A stretch of DNA of 38,916 nt from JBMNOI01 sp050942995 (lineage in GTDB: Bacteria > Chloroflexota > Anaerolineae > UBA1429). How positions within the stretch are numbered: the stretch's first letter is position 1; each line of letters begins with the position of its first letter. The notes below the pieces were generated by a model. The model was not told the DNA's origin. It ran no database searches and worked only from the letters and a program-made list of their open reading frames with translations. Both the position numbers and the translations under genes were made by a program. The DNA lies in contig JBMNOI010000019.1 of assembly GCA_050942995.1 (NCBI GenBank), positions 1 through 38,916 on the forward strand, written 5' to 3'. This document shows positions 1 through 11,467 of the stretch, one piece after another.

Positions 1-259
1 CGGCCAGCATGGGCGACTCGTTGTACTTGGACGGCGCCTCGGCCGGCGCCTCGGGCTCTTCGGCCTCCCCCGGCTCCTCGGCAACCTCCTGCGGGGCGGC
101 CGTGGGCTGAGTCTCCGGCGCCTCGGGGGCCTCGGGGGCCTCGGGGGCCTCCGGCTCCTCAGGGGTAGAGGGCTGAGCACATGCCGCCAGGGCGACTCCG
201 GCAGTCGCATAGGCGGATAGACGCAAAAAGTCACGGCGCGTTGTGTTCTTGGACTCCAT
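1..259 (-). CDS. ABC transporter peptide/solute-binding lipoprotein, N-terminal part (partial)
   Basis: Only the first 86 codons lie in the window; the gene continues past base 1. It starts at ATG 259 behind a strong GGAGGAG ribosome site. The product opens with a twin-arginine motif (RRDFLRLSA, residues 8-16), a hydrophobic stretch and a lipobox ALAAC ending at Cys27, so it should be exported by Tat and anchored as a lipoprotein. A low-complexity linker rich in Glu, Ala and Pro follows (four EAP units in tandem), and then the segment KYNESPML. That segment, placed just after an acidic linker, is in my recollection typical of family 5 peptide-binding proteins of Chloroflexota ABC importers. 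The export signal and lipobox are seen directly; the substrate class is inferred from the fragment and cannot be fixed without the rest of the gene. Confidence 0.75.
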   Translation of the reverse strand, partial: MESKNTTRRDFLRLSAYATAGVALAACAQPSTPEEPEAPEAPEAPEAPETQPTAAPQEVAEEPGEAEEPEAPAEAPSKYNESPMLA

Positions 260-620
260 AAATCTCCTCCAGAGATTGGTCAAAGACGGAACAGCATCGA
301 TCACGACCTTGCTCGAACCCCTCGAACCGAGGTTGGTGAATCTCGGTGTCCCGCGCTCTGCCACGATCACTCTGGACAGAGAAGGACGTTAATGGCCTTA
401 CCCTCTTTCTCCCTTGTTTAACGACACAGTTCTTACCGTACTGTGAAGTGAGGAACTTGCTCTAAAGCCTTGAGGTCGTCCCGGCGGCGAATAGAATCAA
501 CAATGGCACTATGCCGCCTATGCTCTCGGCCAGAAAAGGTCTGAAACATATCTTCCGGCAGAGTGACCATGCCGATCGAACAAAAAAGGCCCATCCTGCC
601 ATCATCATATGCATCACCAT
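260..620. other. Intergenic stretch upstream of the binding-protein gene
   Basis: No convincing coding frame is present. The stretch is the 5' flank of the minus-strand lipoprotein gene and must carry its promoter, but I see no clean -35/-10 pair. A weak inverted repeat (accgag / ctcggt) lies near 325-348. The open frame covering 433-762 on the minus strand starts with TTG inside a terminator and has no ribosome site, so it is not called. Confidence 0.5.
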
Positions 621-624
621 ATGA

Positions 625-653
625 TTGACAGGATAGGCCGTCGAGGCTATAAT
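625..653 (+). promoter_or_regulatory. Consensus sigma70 promoter for small RNA
   Basis: TTGACA at 625-630 and TATAAT at 648-653 are separated by exactly 17 bases, matching the vegetative consensus at all twelve positions. The predicted start is about 660. No open reading frame with a ribosome site follows; the transcript runs into two hairpins and a T-tract by 738. Confidence 0.85.
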
Positions 654-659
654 TCGGAG

Positions 660-738
660 TGCAGTCGGAAGCGGACAGGCCTATTCTGTCTGTTTCCGAG
701 CACCCGGCTCGGAGTGGCGGCTCCGGGTCGGGTTTTTT
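660..738 (+). ncRNA. Candidate small non-coding RNA, about 79 nt, two hairpins
   Basis: Starting 7 bases after a perfect -10 box, the predicted RNA has two stems. Stem 1 pairs 665-678 with 686-699 (14 bp, 7-base loop, two G-U pairs). Stem 2 pairs 702-714 with 721-733 (13 bp, 6-base loop, two G-U pairs) and is followed directly by TTTTT, making it an intrinsic terminator. The G-U pairs become A-C mismatches on the other strand, so the RNA is read from the plus strand. There is no ribosome site and no open frame of note. I do not recognise an RNA family; a 6S, SRP or riboswitch identity is not supported by what I see. Function unknown. Confidence 0.65.
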
Positions 739-750
739 ATGCTCGGGAAC

Positions 751-884
751 AAAAAAATCCAACCTGTATGGGCGGTTGGATATTCTGCTGCGGTCAGTAC
801 ATCATCCTCCTTGGATAGATGCTTCGATAGACGTCATTGAGATGCAGCAGGCACGAGCCTCAGAATGTGAACATCTTGTTCACT
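751..884 (-). ncRNA. Candidate small transcript, about 134 nt, convergent to the RNA at 660-738
   Basis: A full-consensus minus-strand promoter (891-919) predicts a start near 884. The unit ends at an intrinsic terminator: stem 757-764/774-781 (8 bp) followed on the minus strand by seven T (757-751). Inside, GCAGCAG (785-791, minus sense) can pair with CTGCTGC (850-844), closing a loop that contains a strong AAGGAGG sequence. That ribosome-site-like sequence is followed only by ATG ATG TAC TGA, and an 11-codon frame ends on it, so no real protein is encoded. It could be a small RNA with a sequestered anti-16S-like sequence or a leader with a minimal upstream ORF. Function unknown. Confidence 0.55.
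867..883. promoter_or_regulatory. 17-bp operator-like perfect palindrome at +1 of the minus-strand transcript
   Basis: GTGAACA-TCT-TGTTCAC is a perfect inverted repeat (7-base arms, 3-base centre). It begins at the predicted start point of the minus-strand small transcript, a classic position for a repressor. It contains GAAC and GTTC five bases apart, one more than the Gram-positive LexA spacing of four, so LexA binding is doubtful. Confidence 0.5.
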
Positions 885-890
885 GTAGGC

Positions 891-919
891 ATTATAGCGG
901 ATATAGCCGAAGCTGTCAA
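891..919 (-). promoter_or_regulatory. Consensus sigma70 promoter (minus strand)
   Basis: On the minus strand TTGACA (919-914) and TATAAT (896-891) are separated by exactly 17 bases. All twelve hexamer bases match the consensus. Predicted start near 884, at the edge of the palindrome 867-883. Confidence 0.85.
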
Positions 920-998
920 TACGCATTTTGCACTAAATGCACATTTTCCTTCACAGATCATCCAACCCATCGACGCGCCGGCACGATTCGCCGCCGGT

Positions 999-1028
999 TT
1001 GGACACGGCGCATCAAGATGCTTATACT
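999..1028 (+). promoter_or_regulatory. Probable promoter of the PHP gene
   Basis: TTGGAC (999-1004), 18-base spacer, TATACT (1023-1028). A start near 1035 would leave a short leader with GGGGAGG at 1054-1060 ahead of GTG 1071. Confidence 0.5.
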
Positions 1029-1070
1029 CTTTTTGCCGATCCGGAAAATTCACGGGGAGGTGATGTCCGC

Positions 1071-1742
1071 GTGAGAGTCGATATGCATATCCACACCCGC
1101 TATTCGCCCGACTCGCTCACCACACCACAGGATGTGGTGCGCTGGGCCCGTCGCAGGCGGCTGGGCGCCATAGCGATCACCGATCACAATACGATCCGGG
1201 GCGCTCTAAACGTCGCCCGGCTTTCCCCCATTCCGGTAATCGTCGGCGAAGAGATCACGACACAAGAGGGGGAGATCATCGGTCTCTTTCTCCACCAGGA
1301 GATTGCTCCCGGCCGCACCGCCCGCGAGACGGTGCAGGAAATACGCCGACAAGGGGGCCTGGTGTACGTCCCCCACCCTATAGATCGCGCCCGCAAATCG
1401 GCTCTGGGGCTCGATGCCCTGCTAGAGATCATTGACGATGTGGATATTCTCGAGGTACTCAACGCTCGGGTGACCTTTTCCATCGACAACGATCAGGTCC
1501 GTAGCCTGGCGCGTACCCGGGGATTGCTTCAGGGCGCAGGCAGTGATGCCCATCAAGGGTTCGAGATCGGCGGCGTTTATGTCGAGATGCCCCCCTTCGA
1601 AGGGCCCGGCGAATTTATGAGCAGCCTGGCCCACGGCCAGGTACACGGCCGCACGGCATCACCGCTGGTGCACATCGGAAGTACCTGCGCCCGCGTGGCC
1701 AAGAACTTGCGTGCCCTGCTGGTCCCTCCCCACCCGTCCTGA
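1071..1742 (+). CDS. PHP-domain metal-dependent phosphoesterase
   Basis: A 223-residue protein of the PHP superfamily (COG0613 type). I chose GTG 1071 because GGGGAGG lies ten bases upstream and a promoter ends near 1028; the longer frame from 837 would run through the minus-strand promoter and operator and adds no conserved sequence. Metal-ligand motifs are visible in order: DMHIHTRYS at residues 4-12, ITDHNT near residue 36, the Glu of GEEITT near residue 60, VPHP near residue 100 and GSDAH near residue 157. The family hydrolyses phosphoesters (histidinol phosphate, 5'-nucleotides, short RNA). It is a single-domain protein with no polymerase or tRNA-processing extension. The exact substrate cannot be told. 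It is presumably cytoplasmic and transcribed alone or with the MATE gene 88 bases downstream. Confidence 0.85.
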   Translation: MRVDMHIHTRYSPDSLTTPQDVVRWARRRRLGAIAITDHNTIRGALNVARLSPIPVIVGEEITTQEGEIIGLFLHQEIAPGRTARETVQEIRRQGGLVYVPHPIDRARKSALGLDALLEIIDDVDILEVLNARVTFSIDNDQVRSLARTRGLLQGAGSDAHQGFEIGGVYVEMPPFEGPGEFMSSLAHGQVHGRTASPLVHIGSTCARVAKNLRALLVPPHPS

Positions 1743-1830
1743 GTCTCTGCCCGTTTCGACCGGTCATATTTTGGCCTGCACTCCGGCCGCCTCGACGGCC
1801 GATTATTGACGACAGGAGCTACATAGCAGG

Positions 1831-3255
1831 ATGGCGTTGAACCCACAATCTTCCGATAGATCGTCGCGTCCCCTCCAGGAGGGAGCCGCCTCTTCCCAAG
1901 AGATTCGCAGCGAAGTACTGAAACTGGCCATGCCCTCTGTGGGCGAACAAATCCTGGCCGTGCTGGTGGGATTTGTCAATACCATGCTGGTGGGTCACCT
2001 GGGGGCGGCTGCGCTGACGGCCGTCGGTATCGCCTCGACCATTACCATGTTGGCCACGACTTTTTTCACCGCCGTAGCCACCGGCACGACGGCCCTGGTC
2101 GCACAGGCTATAGGAGCACGCAATGAGACCTATGCCGCTCGTGTGCTGGAACAGGCCGTGCTGATAGGCCTCGGGCTGGGGTTCGGCTCTATGGCGCTCC
2201 TCATGCCCCTCAGCCGGACGAGCATGGTGCTTATGGGCGCCGAGCCGGCCGCGGTCGAGATGGGCGGCATCTATCTGGTCTGTGTGAGCGTCACTCTCCC
2301 GCTGATGGCCCTTTTGTTCATCGGTAACGCCTCTTTGCGCGGCGCCGGCGACACCCGCACACCGATGGCGGTGATGGGCGGACTCAACCTGGTGAACCTG
2401 GTGCTCTCCTTTGTCCTCATCCGCGGCCTGGGCCCCATCCCCGCGCTGGGCGTTATGGGAGCCGGCATCGCCGCGGCCACGGCAAACGGAGCGGGAGGAT
2501 TGGCCGTCATCATCATCCTGCGTCGCGGACGGGCCAACCTGTTGTTAAAACGCGTGTTATCGAGCCCCGATCGTGAGGTGCTCAAGCAGATTCTAAACAT
2601 CGGCTTGCCGGCCGGCGGCGAGACACTGCTCATGCGCTTTGCCATGACGGCCTATACCCGCTCTATCGCCAGCCTGGGCACCGCCGCATATGCCGCGCAC
2701 GTCATCGTACAGCGCATCGAATCGATGAACACCATGCCGTCGTTTGGCTTCTCTACCGCCGCCACCACCCTCTGTGGGCAAAATATCGGCGCGGGCGATC
2801 CTGATCGTGCCCGCCGCAGTGTGTTCAGCGCCATGCGTATCGCCTTTACGTTCTCGCTGGCGTGGACGATTATCTCGATCCTGTTCCCGGCAGCCCTGAT
2901 GGGTATATTCACCAGCGATAAAGAGGTCATCTCGCTGGGCATCACACCGATGCGCATCCTGGCCCTCGCCCAGCCACTCATGGCCATCACCTTTAGCCTC
3001 TCAGGAGGGCTGCGCGGCGCCGGCGACACCCGCTCGGTCATGTGGATCACCGGCATCGGCTCGTGGCTGGTGCGCGTGCCCATCGCCGTGCTGGCCGCCA
3101 CGCGGCTCAATCTCGGCCTGGCCGGCGTACAATCGGCCATGATCTTTGACTGGGGCGTCCGACTGGCCCTGCTGTCCTGGCGATTCCGCCCCGTGGCCTG
3201 GGCCCGACGTATGGCCAGCAAGGCCAAGCCAGCCCAACCGGCCGTCACAGGATAA
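1831..3255 (+). CDS. MATE-family multidrug/Na+ (H+) antiporter
   Basis: A 474-residue integral membrane protein of the MATE (NorM/DinF-like) family, exporting cationic compounds across the cytoplasmic membrane in exchange for Na+ or H+. The sequence shows about twelve hydrophobic segments arranged as two related halves; the repeated motif SLRGAGDTRTPM (near residue 170) and GLRGAGDTRSVM (near residue 395) marks the two lobes and is typical of MATE proteins. The first 30 residues are polar and cytoplasmic. ATG 1831 is preceded by CAGGAG at about 12 bases, somewhat far, and AGCAGG directly before the codon. The length is usual for the family. The gene ends 12 bases before a 19-bp hairpin. Substrate unknown. 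Confidence 0.9.
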   Translation: MALNPQSSDRSSRPLQEGAASSQEIRSEVLKLAMPSVGEQILAVLVGFVNTMLVGHLGAAALTAVGIASTITMLATTFFTAVATGTTALVAQAIGARNETYAARVLEQAVLIGLGLGFGSMALLMPLSRTSMVLMGAEPAAVEMGGIYLVCVSVTLPLMALLFIGNASLRGAGDTRTPMAVMGGLNLVNLVLSFVLIRGLGPIPALGVMGAGIAAATANGAGGLAVIIILRRGRANLLLKRVLSSPDREVLKQILNIGLPAGGETLLMRFAMTAYTRSIASLGTAAYAAHVIVQRIESMNTMPSFGFSTAATTLCGQNIGAGDPDRARRSVFSAMRIAFTFSLAWTIISILFPAALMGIFTSDKEVISLGITPMRILALAQPLMAITFSLSGGLRGAGDTRSVMWITGIGSWLVRVPIAVLAATRLNLGLAGVQSAMIFDWGVRLALLSWRFRPVAWARRMASKAKPAQPAVTG

Positions 3256-3267
3256 CGCAACAAAAAT

Positions 3268-3314
3268 GGCCCCAAAAGCGTTTTCGATGAATGAACGAAA
3301 ACGCTTTTGGGGCC
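3268..3314. terminator. Bidirectional terminator between convergent MATE and PAC2 genes
   Basis: A perfect 19-bp stem (3268-3286 with 3296-3314) and a 9-base loop. On the minus strand it is followed by ATTTTTG, giving a good intrinsic terminator for the PAC2 gene; on the plus strand it lacks a T-run but lies directly after the MATE stop. Confidence 0.85.
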
Positions 3315-3354
3315 GATCTGCTCGTTCGATCCGCTGACAATCCGTTCGAGCGCT

Positions 3355-4272
3355 CTATTCGTCCAAACTGGCAAAAAGGTCGTTCAGTTCATCCCAGGCA
3401 TCATCCAACGGAATAAAGGGGCGCTCGACAAACTCTTTGGCCACACTCTCCATGTATGCCTTGATATGCAGATCGGGGCGCTTTTGCTCCAGTTCGCGGA
3501 TGCGCTTATCCCAGGCCTCGGTCAACTCCTGGCTGCGCTGTTCCAGATCGGAAAGATCCAGGCGCAACCGGAACATGTAATCAACCCGCCGCATGATATC
3601 GTGCCAGGCCTTCCAGTCCTCCTCCACCCGCATGCCCTGCGACGCGATACCGAGTTGACTGAACTCGTAAGCGGGCGCAAAGCCGTTCAGCACCACAAAC
3701 TCGATCTCACGAAACTCGGCCCAGTGGGCCATATAGGTGCCGATGGTGGTGCCCCCCTCGTAATCCGAAAAGCGCACGGCATATTTGTCCAGTTCGTCTT
3801 TCATGCGCGGCAGACTGTATACGCACGAGATCTCGCGATCCTTGTCATACGGCATCGCCCCGTATACACCGCCCAGCGCCACCACCCGCTTGACCTGCAA
3901 CGCCTCCACCATATCGAAAAACGCATCGGCGTAGCGATTTTCGTTTTGATGGGGCTCTTCACCGATAAAGATCAACAGCCCGCGATCTTCCAGTTCGGCA
4001 TAGTAGAGATCGTTGCGATGCATCGACATCTCCTCCCGGTATCCCTCGACCAGCCGCACATTCGGACGCATCAAATGGTGAGTGCCGGGCATCTGAAACA
4101 GATAGAACGTATCGGGCCGGATTTCACCGATCTTGCGCGCACCGGTATGCTCGATGAGGTAGCGGGGTAACCCCGAAGAGATCTCGCCGGCATCAGCCCA
4201 CTGATCCCAGCCTGCGATCATGTAATTATCTTTATCGAGGGGTGTCTCCCAGAGTTCAACGAGTTCGTCCAT
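3355..4272 (-). CDS. PAC2-family protein (proteasome assembly chaperone-like fold)
   Basis: A 305-residue protein starting at ATG 4272, which has GGGAGG seven bases upstream; the longer frame to 4386 adds an unconserved basic leader. The central part is characteristic of the PAC2 family: an N-terminal MIAGWDQWADAG segment, LLIFIGEEPHQ, VVALGGVYG and the C-terminal helical region. Archaeal and eukaryotic PAC2 proteins assist proteasome assembly; actinobacterial homologues exist beside proteasome-like genes, while those in other bacteria have no assigned role. The C-terminal 80 residues are strongly charged and likely form a long helical hairpin. Monocistronic, facing the MATE gene and divergent from lhr with about 200 bases between. 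The family call is by motif recall; biochemical role unknown. Confidence 0.75.
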   Translation of the reverse strand: MDELVELWETPLDKDNYMIAGWDQWADAGEISSGLPRYLIEHTGARKIGEIRPDTFYLFQMPGTHHLMRPNVRLVEGYREEMSMHRNDLYYAELEDRGLLIFIGEEPHQNENRYADAFFDMVEALQVKRVVALGGVYGAMPYDKDREISCVYSLPRMKDELDKYAVRFSDYEGGTTIGTYMAHWAEFREIEFVVLNGFAPAYEFSQLGIASQGMRVEEDWKAWHDIMRRVDYMFRLRLDLSDLEQRSQELTEAWDKRIRELEQKRPDLHIKAYMESVAKEFVERPFIPLDDAWDELNDLFASLDE

Positions 4273-4344
4273 CGTGTACGCCTCCCTCTTTTCCTGTGCA
4301 CCGAACGCTTTGCGAGTACGCAACGCGACACGGGGCACCTTATG

Positions 4345-4373
4345 ATTGTGCCCTGAAAATAACGTACGGTCAA
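4345..4373 (-). promoter_or_regulatory. Possible promoter of the PAC2 gene
   Basis: Minus strand TTGACC (4373-4368), 17-base spacer, CACAAT (4350-4345). Good -35, moderate -10 (four of six). Confidence 0.35.
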
Positions 4374-4400
4374 ACGGCTGCGCCACCTATAAGATCCCGT

Positions 4401-4429
4401 TTGCGCCCAGGTGCTGTGCGTTGTATCCT
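4401..4429 (+). promoter_or_regulatory. Possible promoter of the lhr gene
   Basis: TTGCGC (4401-4406), 17-base spacer, TATCCT (4424-4429). The predicted start is near 4436, giving a leader of about 36 bases to GTG 4472 with AAGGAG at 4459-4464. Confidence 0.4.
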
Positions 4430-4471
4430 TAATCGGTGTCGTGTGATCCGAGATTATTAAGGAGCCGCCTC

Positions 4472-9217
<4,746 letters not shown>

Positions 9218-9333
9218 CATCCCCTTCCGGGCCACCTCGGGATGTGATTCAAGTTACAGTTCACGCACCCCAAGTGTGCTACTATATAGATAGGGACGTT
9301 TAGTAGTTATATAGACGTACAGGGGGTGCGAAT

Positions 9334-9894
9334 ATGCAAGCGACACACGATCTGATCGAGGAGCACGAGGCCATCAAGGTCATGCTGCGCGTACTGGATC
9401 GCGTCGCCAGCCGCCTCGAGAACGGCGAGCCGGTGTCGATGGAGCATCTGGAGGGCATGATCGACTTTATCCAGGGATTCACCGATCGCTGCCACCATGC
9501 CAAGGAGGAGGATCTGCTTTTCGTGGCCATGGAGCAGGCGGGGATCCCCCGCGACGGAGGGCCTATCGGCGTGATGCTGGCCGAACACAAAATAGGCCGT
9601 GATACGGTACGCAGCATGGCCGAGGCCGTCCGGGCATATGCCGCGGGCGATGAGGGAGCGGGGAGGCGCTTTACCGATCATGCGCGCCAGTATGTGACGT
9701 TGCTGACCCAACACATCGAAAAGGAGGATTCGGTCCTCTATCCTCTGGCCGATCAGCATCTGACGGCCGAGCAACAGGCGGCCCTGGTCGAAGGGTTCGA
9801 CCGCATCGAGCACGAGGTGGTCGGGCACGGCAAGCATGAGGCCTATCACCATCTGTTGGAAGAACTCGAACAGACCTATCTGCAGACGGCCTGA
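9334..9894 (+). CDS. Hemerythrin HHE domain protein
   Basis: A 186-residue cytoplasmic helical protein starting at ATG 9334 behind AGGGGG. Hemerythrin-type metal ligands recur along the helices: H5 and H11 in THDLIEEHEAI, the CHHAKEEDLLF segment near residue 54, AEHKIGRD near residue 85, and a TQHIEKEDSVLYP segment near residue 128. This spacing of His and Glu/Asp fits a di-iron HHE four-helix bundle of the kind that binds oxygen or nitric oxide or senses redox state. The 117-base upstream gap has TA-rich boxes around 9281-9322 but no clear promoter pair. A strong terminator follows 15 bases after the stop. The gene stands alone next to the cytochrome oxidase genes, compatible with a role in oxygen or NO handling, which is inference. 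Confidence 0.85.
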   Translation: MQATHDLIEEHEAIKVMLRVLDRVASRLENGEPVSMEHLEGMIDFIQGFTDRCHHAKEEDLLFVAMEQAGIPRDGGPIGVMLAEHKIGRDTVRSMAEAVRAYAAGDEGAGRRFTDHARQYVTLLTQHIEKEDSVLYPLADQHLTAEQQAALVEGFDRIEHEVVGHGKHEAYHHLLEELEQTYLQTA

Positions 9895-9908
9895 TCGATG
9901 GGCGACAA

Positions 9909-9943
9909 CAGAGCCCCCTCACGAATGAGGGGGCTCTGTTTTT
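9909..9943 (+). terminator. Intrinsic terminator of the hemerythrin gene
   Basis: A 12-bp GC-rich stem (9909-9920 with 9927-9938), loop of six bases, followed by TTTTT at 9939-9943. Confidence 0.9.
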
Positions 9944-9980
9944 CTGGCCACACAGGGGCAGCGTGCGATTCAGTCCCTCA

Positions 9981-10607
9981 TCACCTTTGCTCGGCCACCT
10001 GGGCAGGCATCACCGGCGCTGCGTCGTTGTCCCATTCGCTGCGGATATACGAGAGCACCCCGGCGATCTCTTCATCCGAGAGCTGGGCGAACGACGGCAT
10101 GTTGTCCCGGCCCTGCAGGACAATCTGGATGATCTCGGTAGGGTCCTCATCGATTACATCAGACTCTTGATTCAGCGCCGGGTAGGTATCGGGAATCCCC
10201 TCGCCGTCGGGCTGATGGCAGCCGGCACATTGAGCAGCGTAAACCGAGCCTCCCGTCTGGATCAAAGCAGCCTCATCCACCTCTTCGCCCCCATCTGCAG
10301 GCGTCTCATCCACTGCGGGTGTCTCGTCCATTCCGGGCGTCTCGTCCATTGCGGGCGTCTCATCCATTCCGGGTGTCTCGTCCATTGCGGGCGTCTCATC
10401 CATTCCGGGTGTCTCGTCCATTGCGGGCGTCTCGTCCATTGCGGGCGTCTCATCCATTCCGGGTGTTTCGTCCATAGTGGGCGTCTCATCCGCTACCGGT
10501 GTTTCGATGGGCACTCCCCCGGGCGGGGTCGGTGAAGGCTCCGCCCCCATCGCACAGGCCGTCAGCGTGGCGAGCACCAGAGCAACGATCAGAAATCGAA
10601 AAACCAT
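9981..10607 (-). CDS. Membrane-anchored class I cytochrome c with hexapeptide repeat linker
   Basis: A 208-residue lipoprotein starting at ATG 10607 behind GAGGAGG. Residues 1-18 are a signal peptide ending in the lipobox LTAC. A linker of eleven DETP-centred hexapeptides (mostly MDETPA or MDETPG) follows. The C-terminal 90 residues form a mono-heme cytochrome c domain: heme site CAGCH, acidic surface loops, and the likely axial Met in DNMPSF about 45 residues later, with a closing helix EEIAGVLSYIRSEW. It would sit outside the membrane and pass electrons. The oxidase genes lie 240 bases upstream on the same strand, so it is a plausible direct donor to that oxidase, with the acidic repeat acting as a flexible tether. 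The pairing is inference. Confidence 0.85.
   Translation of the reverse strand: MVFRFLIVALVLATLTACAMGAEPSPTPPGGVPIETPVADETPTMDETPGMDETPAMDETPAMDETPGMDETPAMDETPGMDETPAMDETPGMDETPAVDETPADGGEEVDEAALIQTGGSVYAAQCAGCHQPDGEGIPDTYPALNQESDVIDEDPTEIIQIVLQGRDNMPSFAQLSDEEIAGVLSYIRSEWDNDAAPVMPAQVAEQR
10299..10496 (-). repeat. 18-bp tandem repeat (about 11 units) within the cytochrome c gene
   Basis: Imperfect in-frame 18-base units encode the MDETPA/MDETPG hexapeptide. Units differ mainly at the third position and at the Ala/Gly codon, alternating in places, which suggests expansion by slippage or unequal exchange. Copy number could vary between strains. Confidence 0.9.
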
Positions 10608-10846
10608 CTTTCCTCCTCGACACATACTCCACTCCTAGAGGACACATCTCATACCGATACACGTACCTTACCGACGACGCTGCAATGTATACAAGACGAC
10701 AGCCTCAGCGCCGGGTGTGGTTATTTTCATATCGGGCGTGGCCAATTCCGGCCGCACCGATTACGGCGTCTGAAAAGCGCAACCCGTACCACCGCCGGTT
10801 CGAGCCGATCGAGCGCTCCTACAGCGCTGCCAAAAGACCTCTCCCC
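10608..10846. other. Gap between cytochrome c and oxidase subunit III genes
   Basis: No gene is seen. A TATACA-like -10 candidate on the minus strand lies near 10686-10691 without a good -35. Whether the cytochrome c gene is transcribed from here or by read-through from coxC cannot be told. Confidence 0.4.
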
Positions 10847-11467
10847 TTACCGTGGTTGCAGCACGAGATGGGAAAGGTAGAGGGTAACGTAGAGAGGCAC
10901 CCAGATGGCGACGACAAAGTGCCAGTAGAGACCGTTGATGCGCACGCCCAGGTTACGGTGCGCCGAAAAGTAGCCACGAGATGCCGCCGCAAACACCACA
11001 ACCGTCTCGAGCAGTACCGCAAGCACGTGGGCCGAGTGAAACCCTGTAATGGCCCATACGATAGAGCCGTAAGCGTTTGTGGCCCAGTTATAGTCCAATC
11101 CGCTGTACTCGATATATTTCAGGATCAGAAAGATCAGTCCAAGCGCGAAGGATATCGCCAGGCCGATCTTGAGCTTTTTCACATCCCCCTTTCGGATGCT
11201 CGAATCTGCCCGGCACATGGGCGCGCTCGAAATCCAGAGGGTCAGAGCACTGATGGTGGGCAGCGTCAATTCCGGCGGCTCGATGTCGCCCAACGGCCAG
11301 GTTGGGGCGTAGTAACGCAGATAAAAGTAGCTGACGATGAGCCCGAGGAATACCATTGCCTCGATGATGATCAGCCACACCATCCCCCACCACAACGGAG
11401 CACGAGGGCTGTTCTCGTTGATCACAAGATCATCGGTCGGGATGACCCGCACAGACGCCTCGCTCAT
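10847..11467 (-). CDS. coxC: Heme-copper oxidase subunit III
   Basis: A 206-residue membrane protein with five or more hydrophobic helices, the length of the short bacterial subunit III. Typical segments are WWGMVWLIIIEAMVFLGL near the N-terminus, KYIEYSG in the middle, TGFHSAHVLAVLLE and YWHFVVAIWVPLYVTLYL near the end. ATG 11467 overlaps the subunit I stop by four bases (ATGA), so the two are translationally coupled. Subunit III stabilises the proton-uptake side of subunit I in A-type oxidases. It is the second gene of a two- or three-gene unit that lacks subunit II in this window. Confidence 0.92.
   Translation of the reverse strand: MSEASVRVIPTDDLVINENSPRAPLWWGMVWLIIIEAMVFLGLIVSYFYLRYYAPTWPLGDIEPPELTLPTISALTLWISSAPMCRADSSIRKGDVKKLKIGLAISFALGLIFLILKYIEYSGLDYNWATNAYGSIVWAITGFHSAHVLAVLLETVVVFAAASRGYFSAHRNLGVRINGLYWHFVVAIWVPLYVTLYLSHLVLQPR

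Noticed and set aside
433..762. Minus-strand frame of 109 codons
   Set aside because: It begins at TTG inside a terminator hairpin, has no ribosome site, crosses the plus-strand RNA structures and encodes no recognisable sequence.
837..1070. N-terminal extension of the PHP gene
   Set aside because: It would run through the minus-strand promoter and operator; the conserved domain starts at GTG 1071 with a ribosome site.
10299..10496. Regular 18-bp repeats considered as a CRISPR-like array
   Set aside because: Units are contiguous without spacers and are in frame with a lipoprotein linker.
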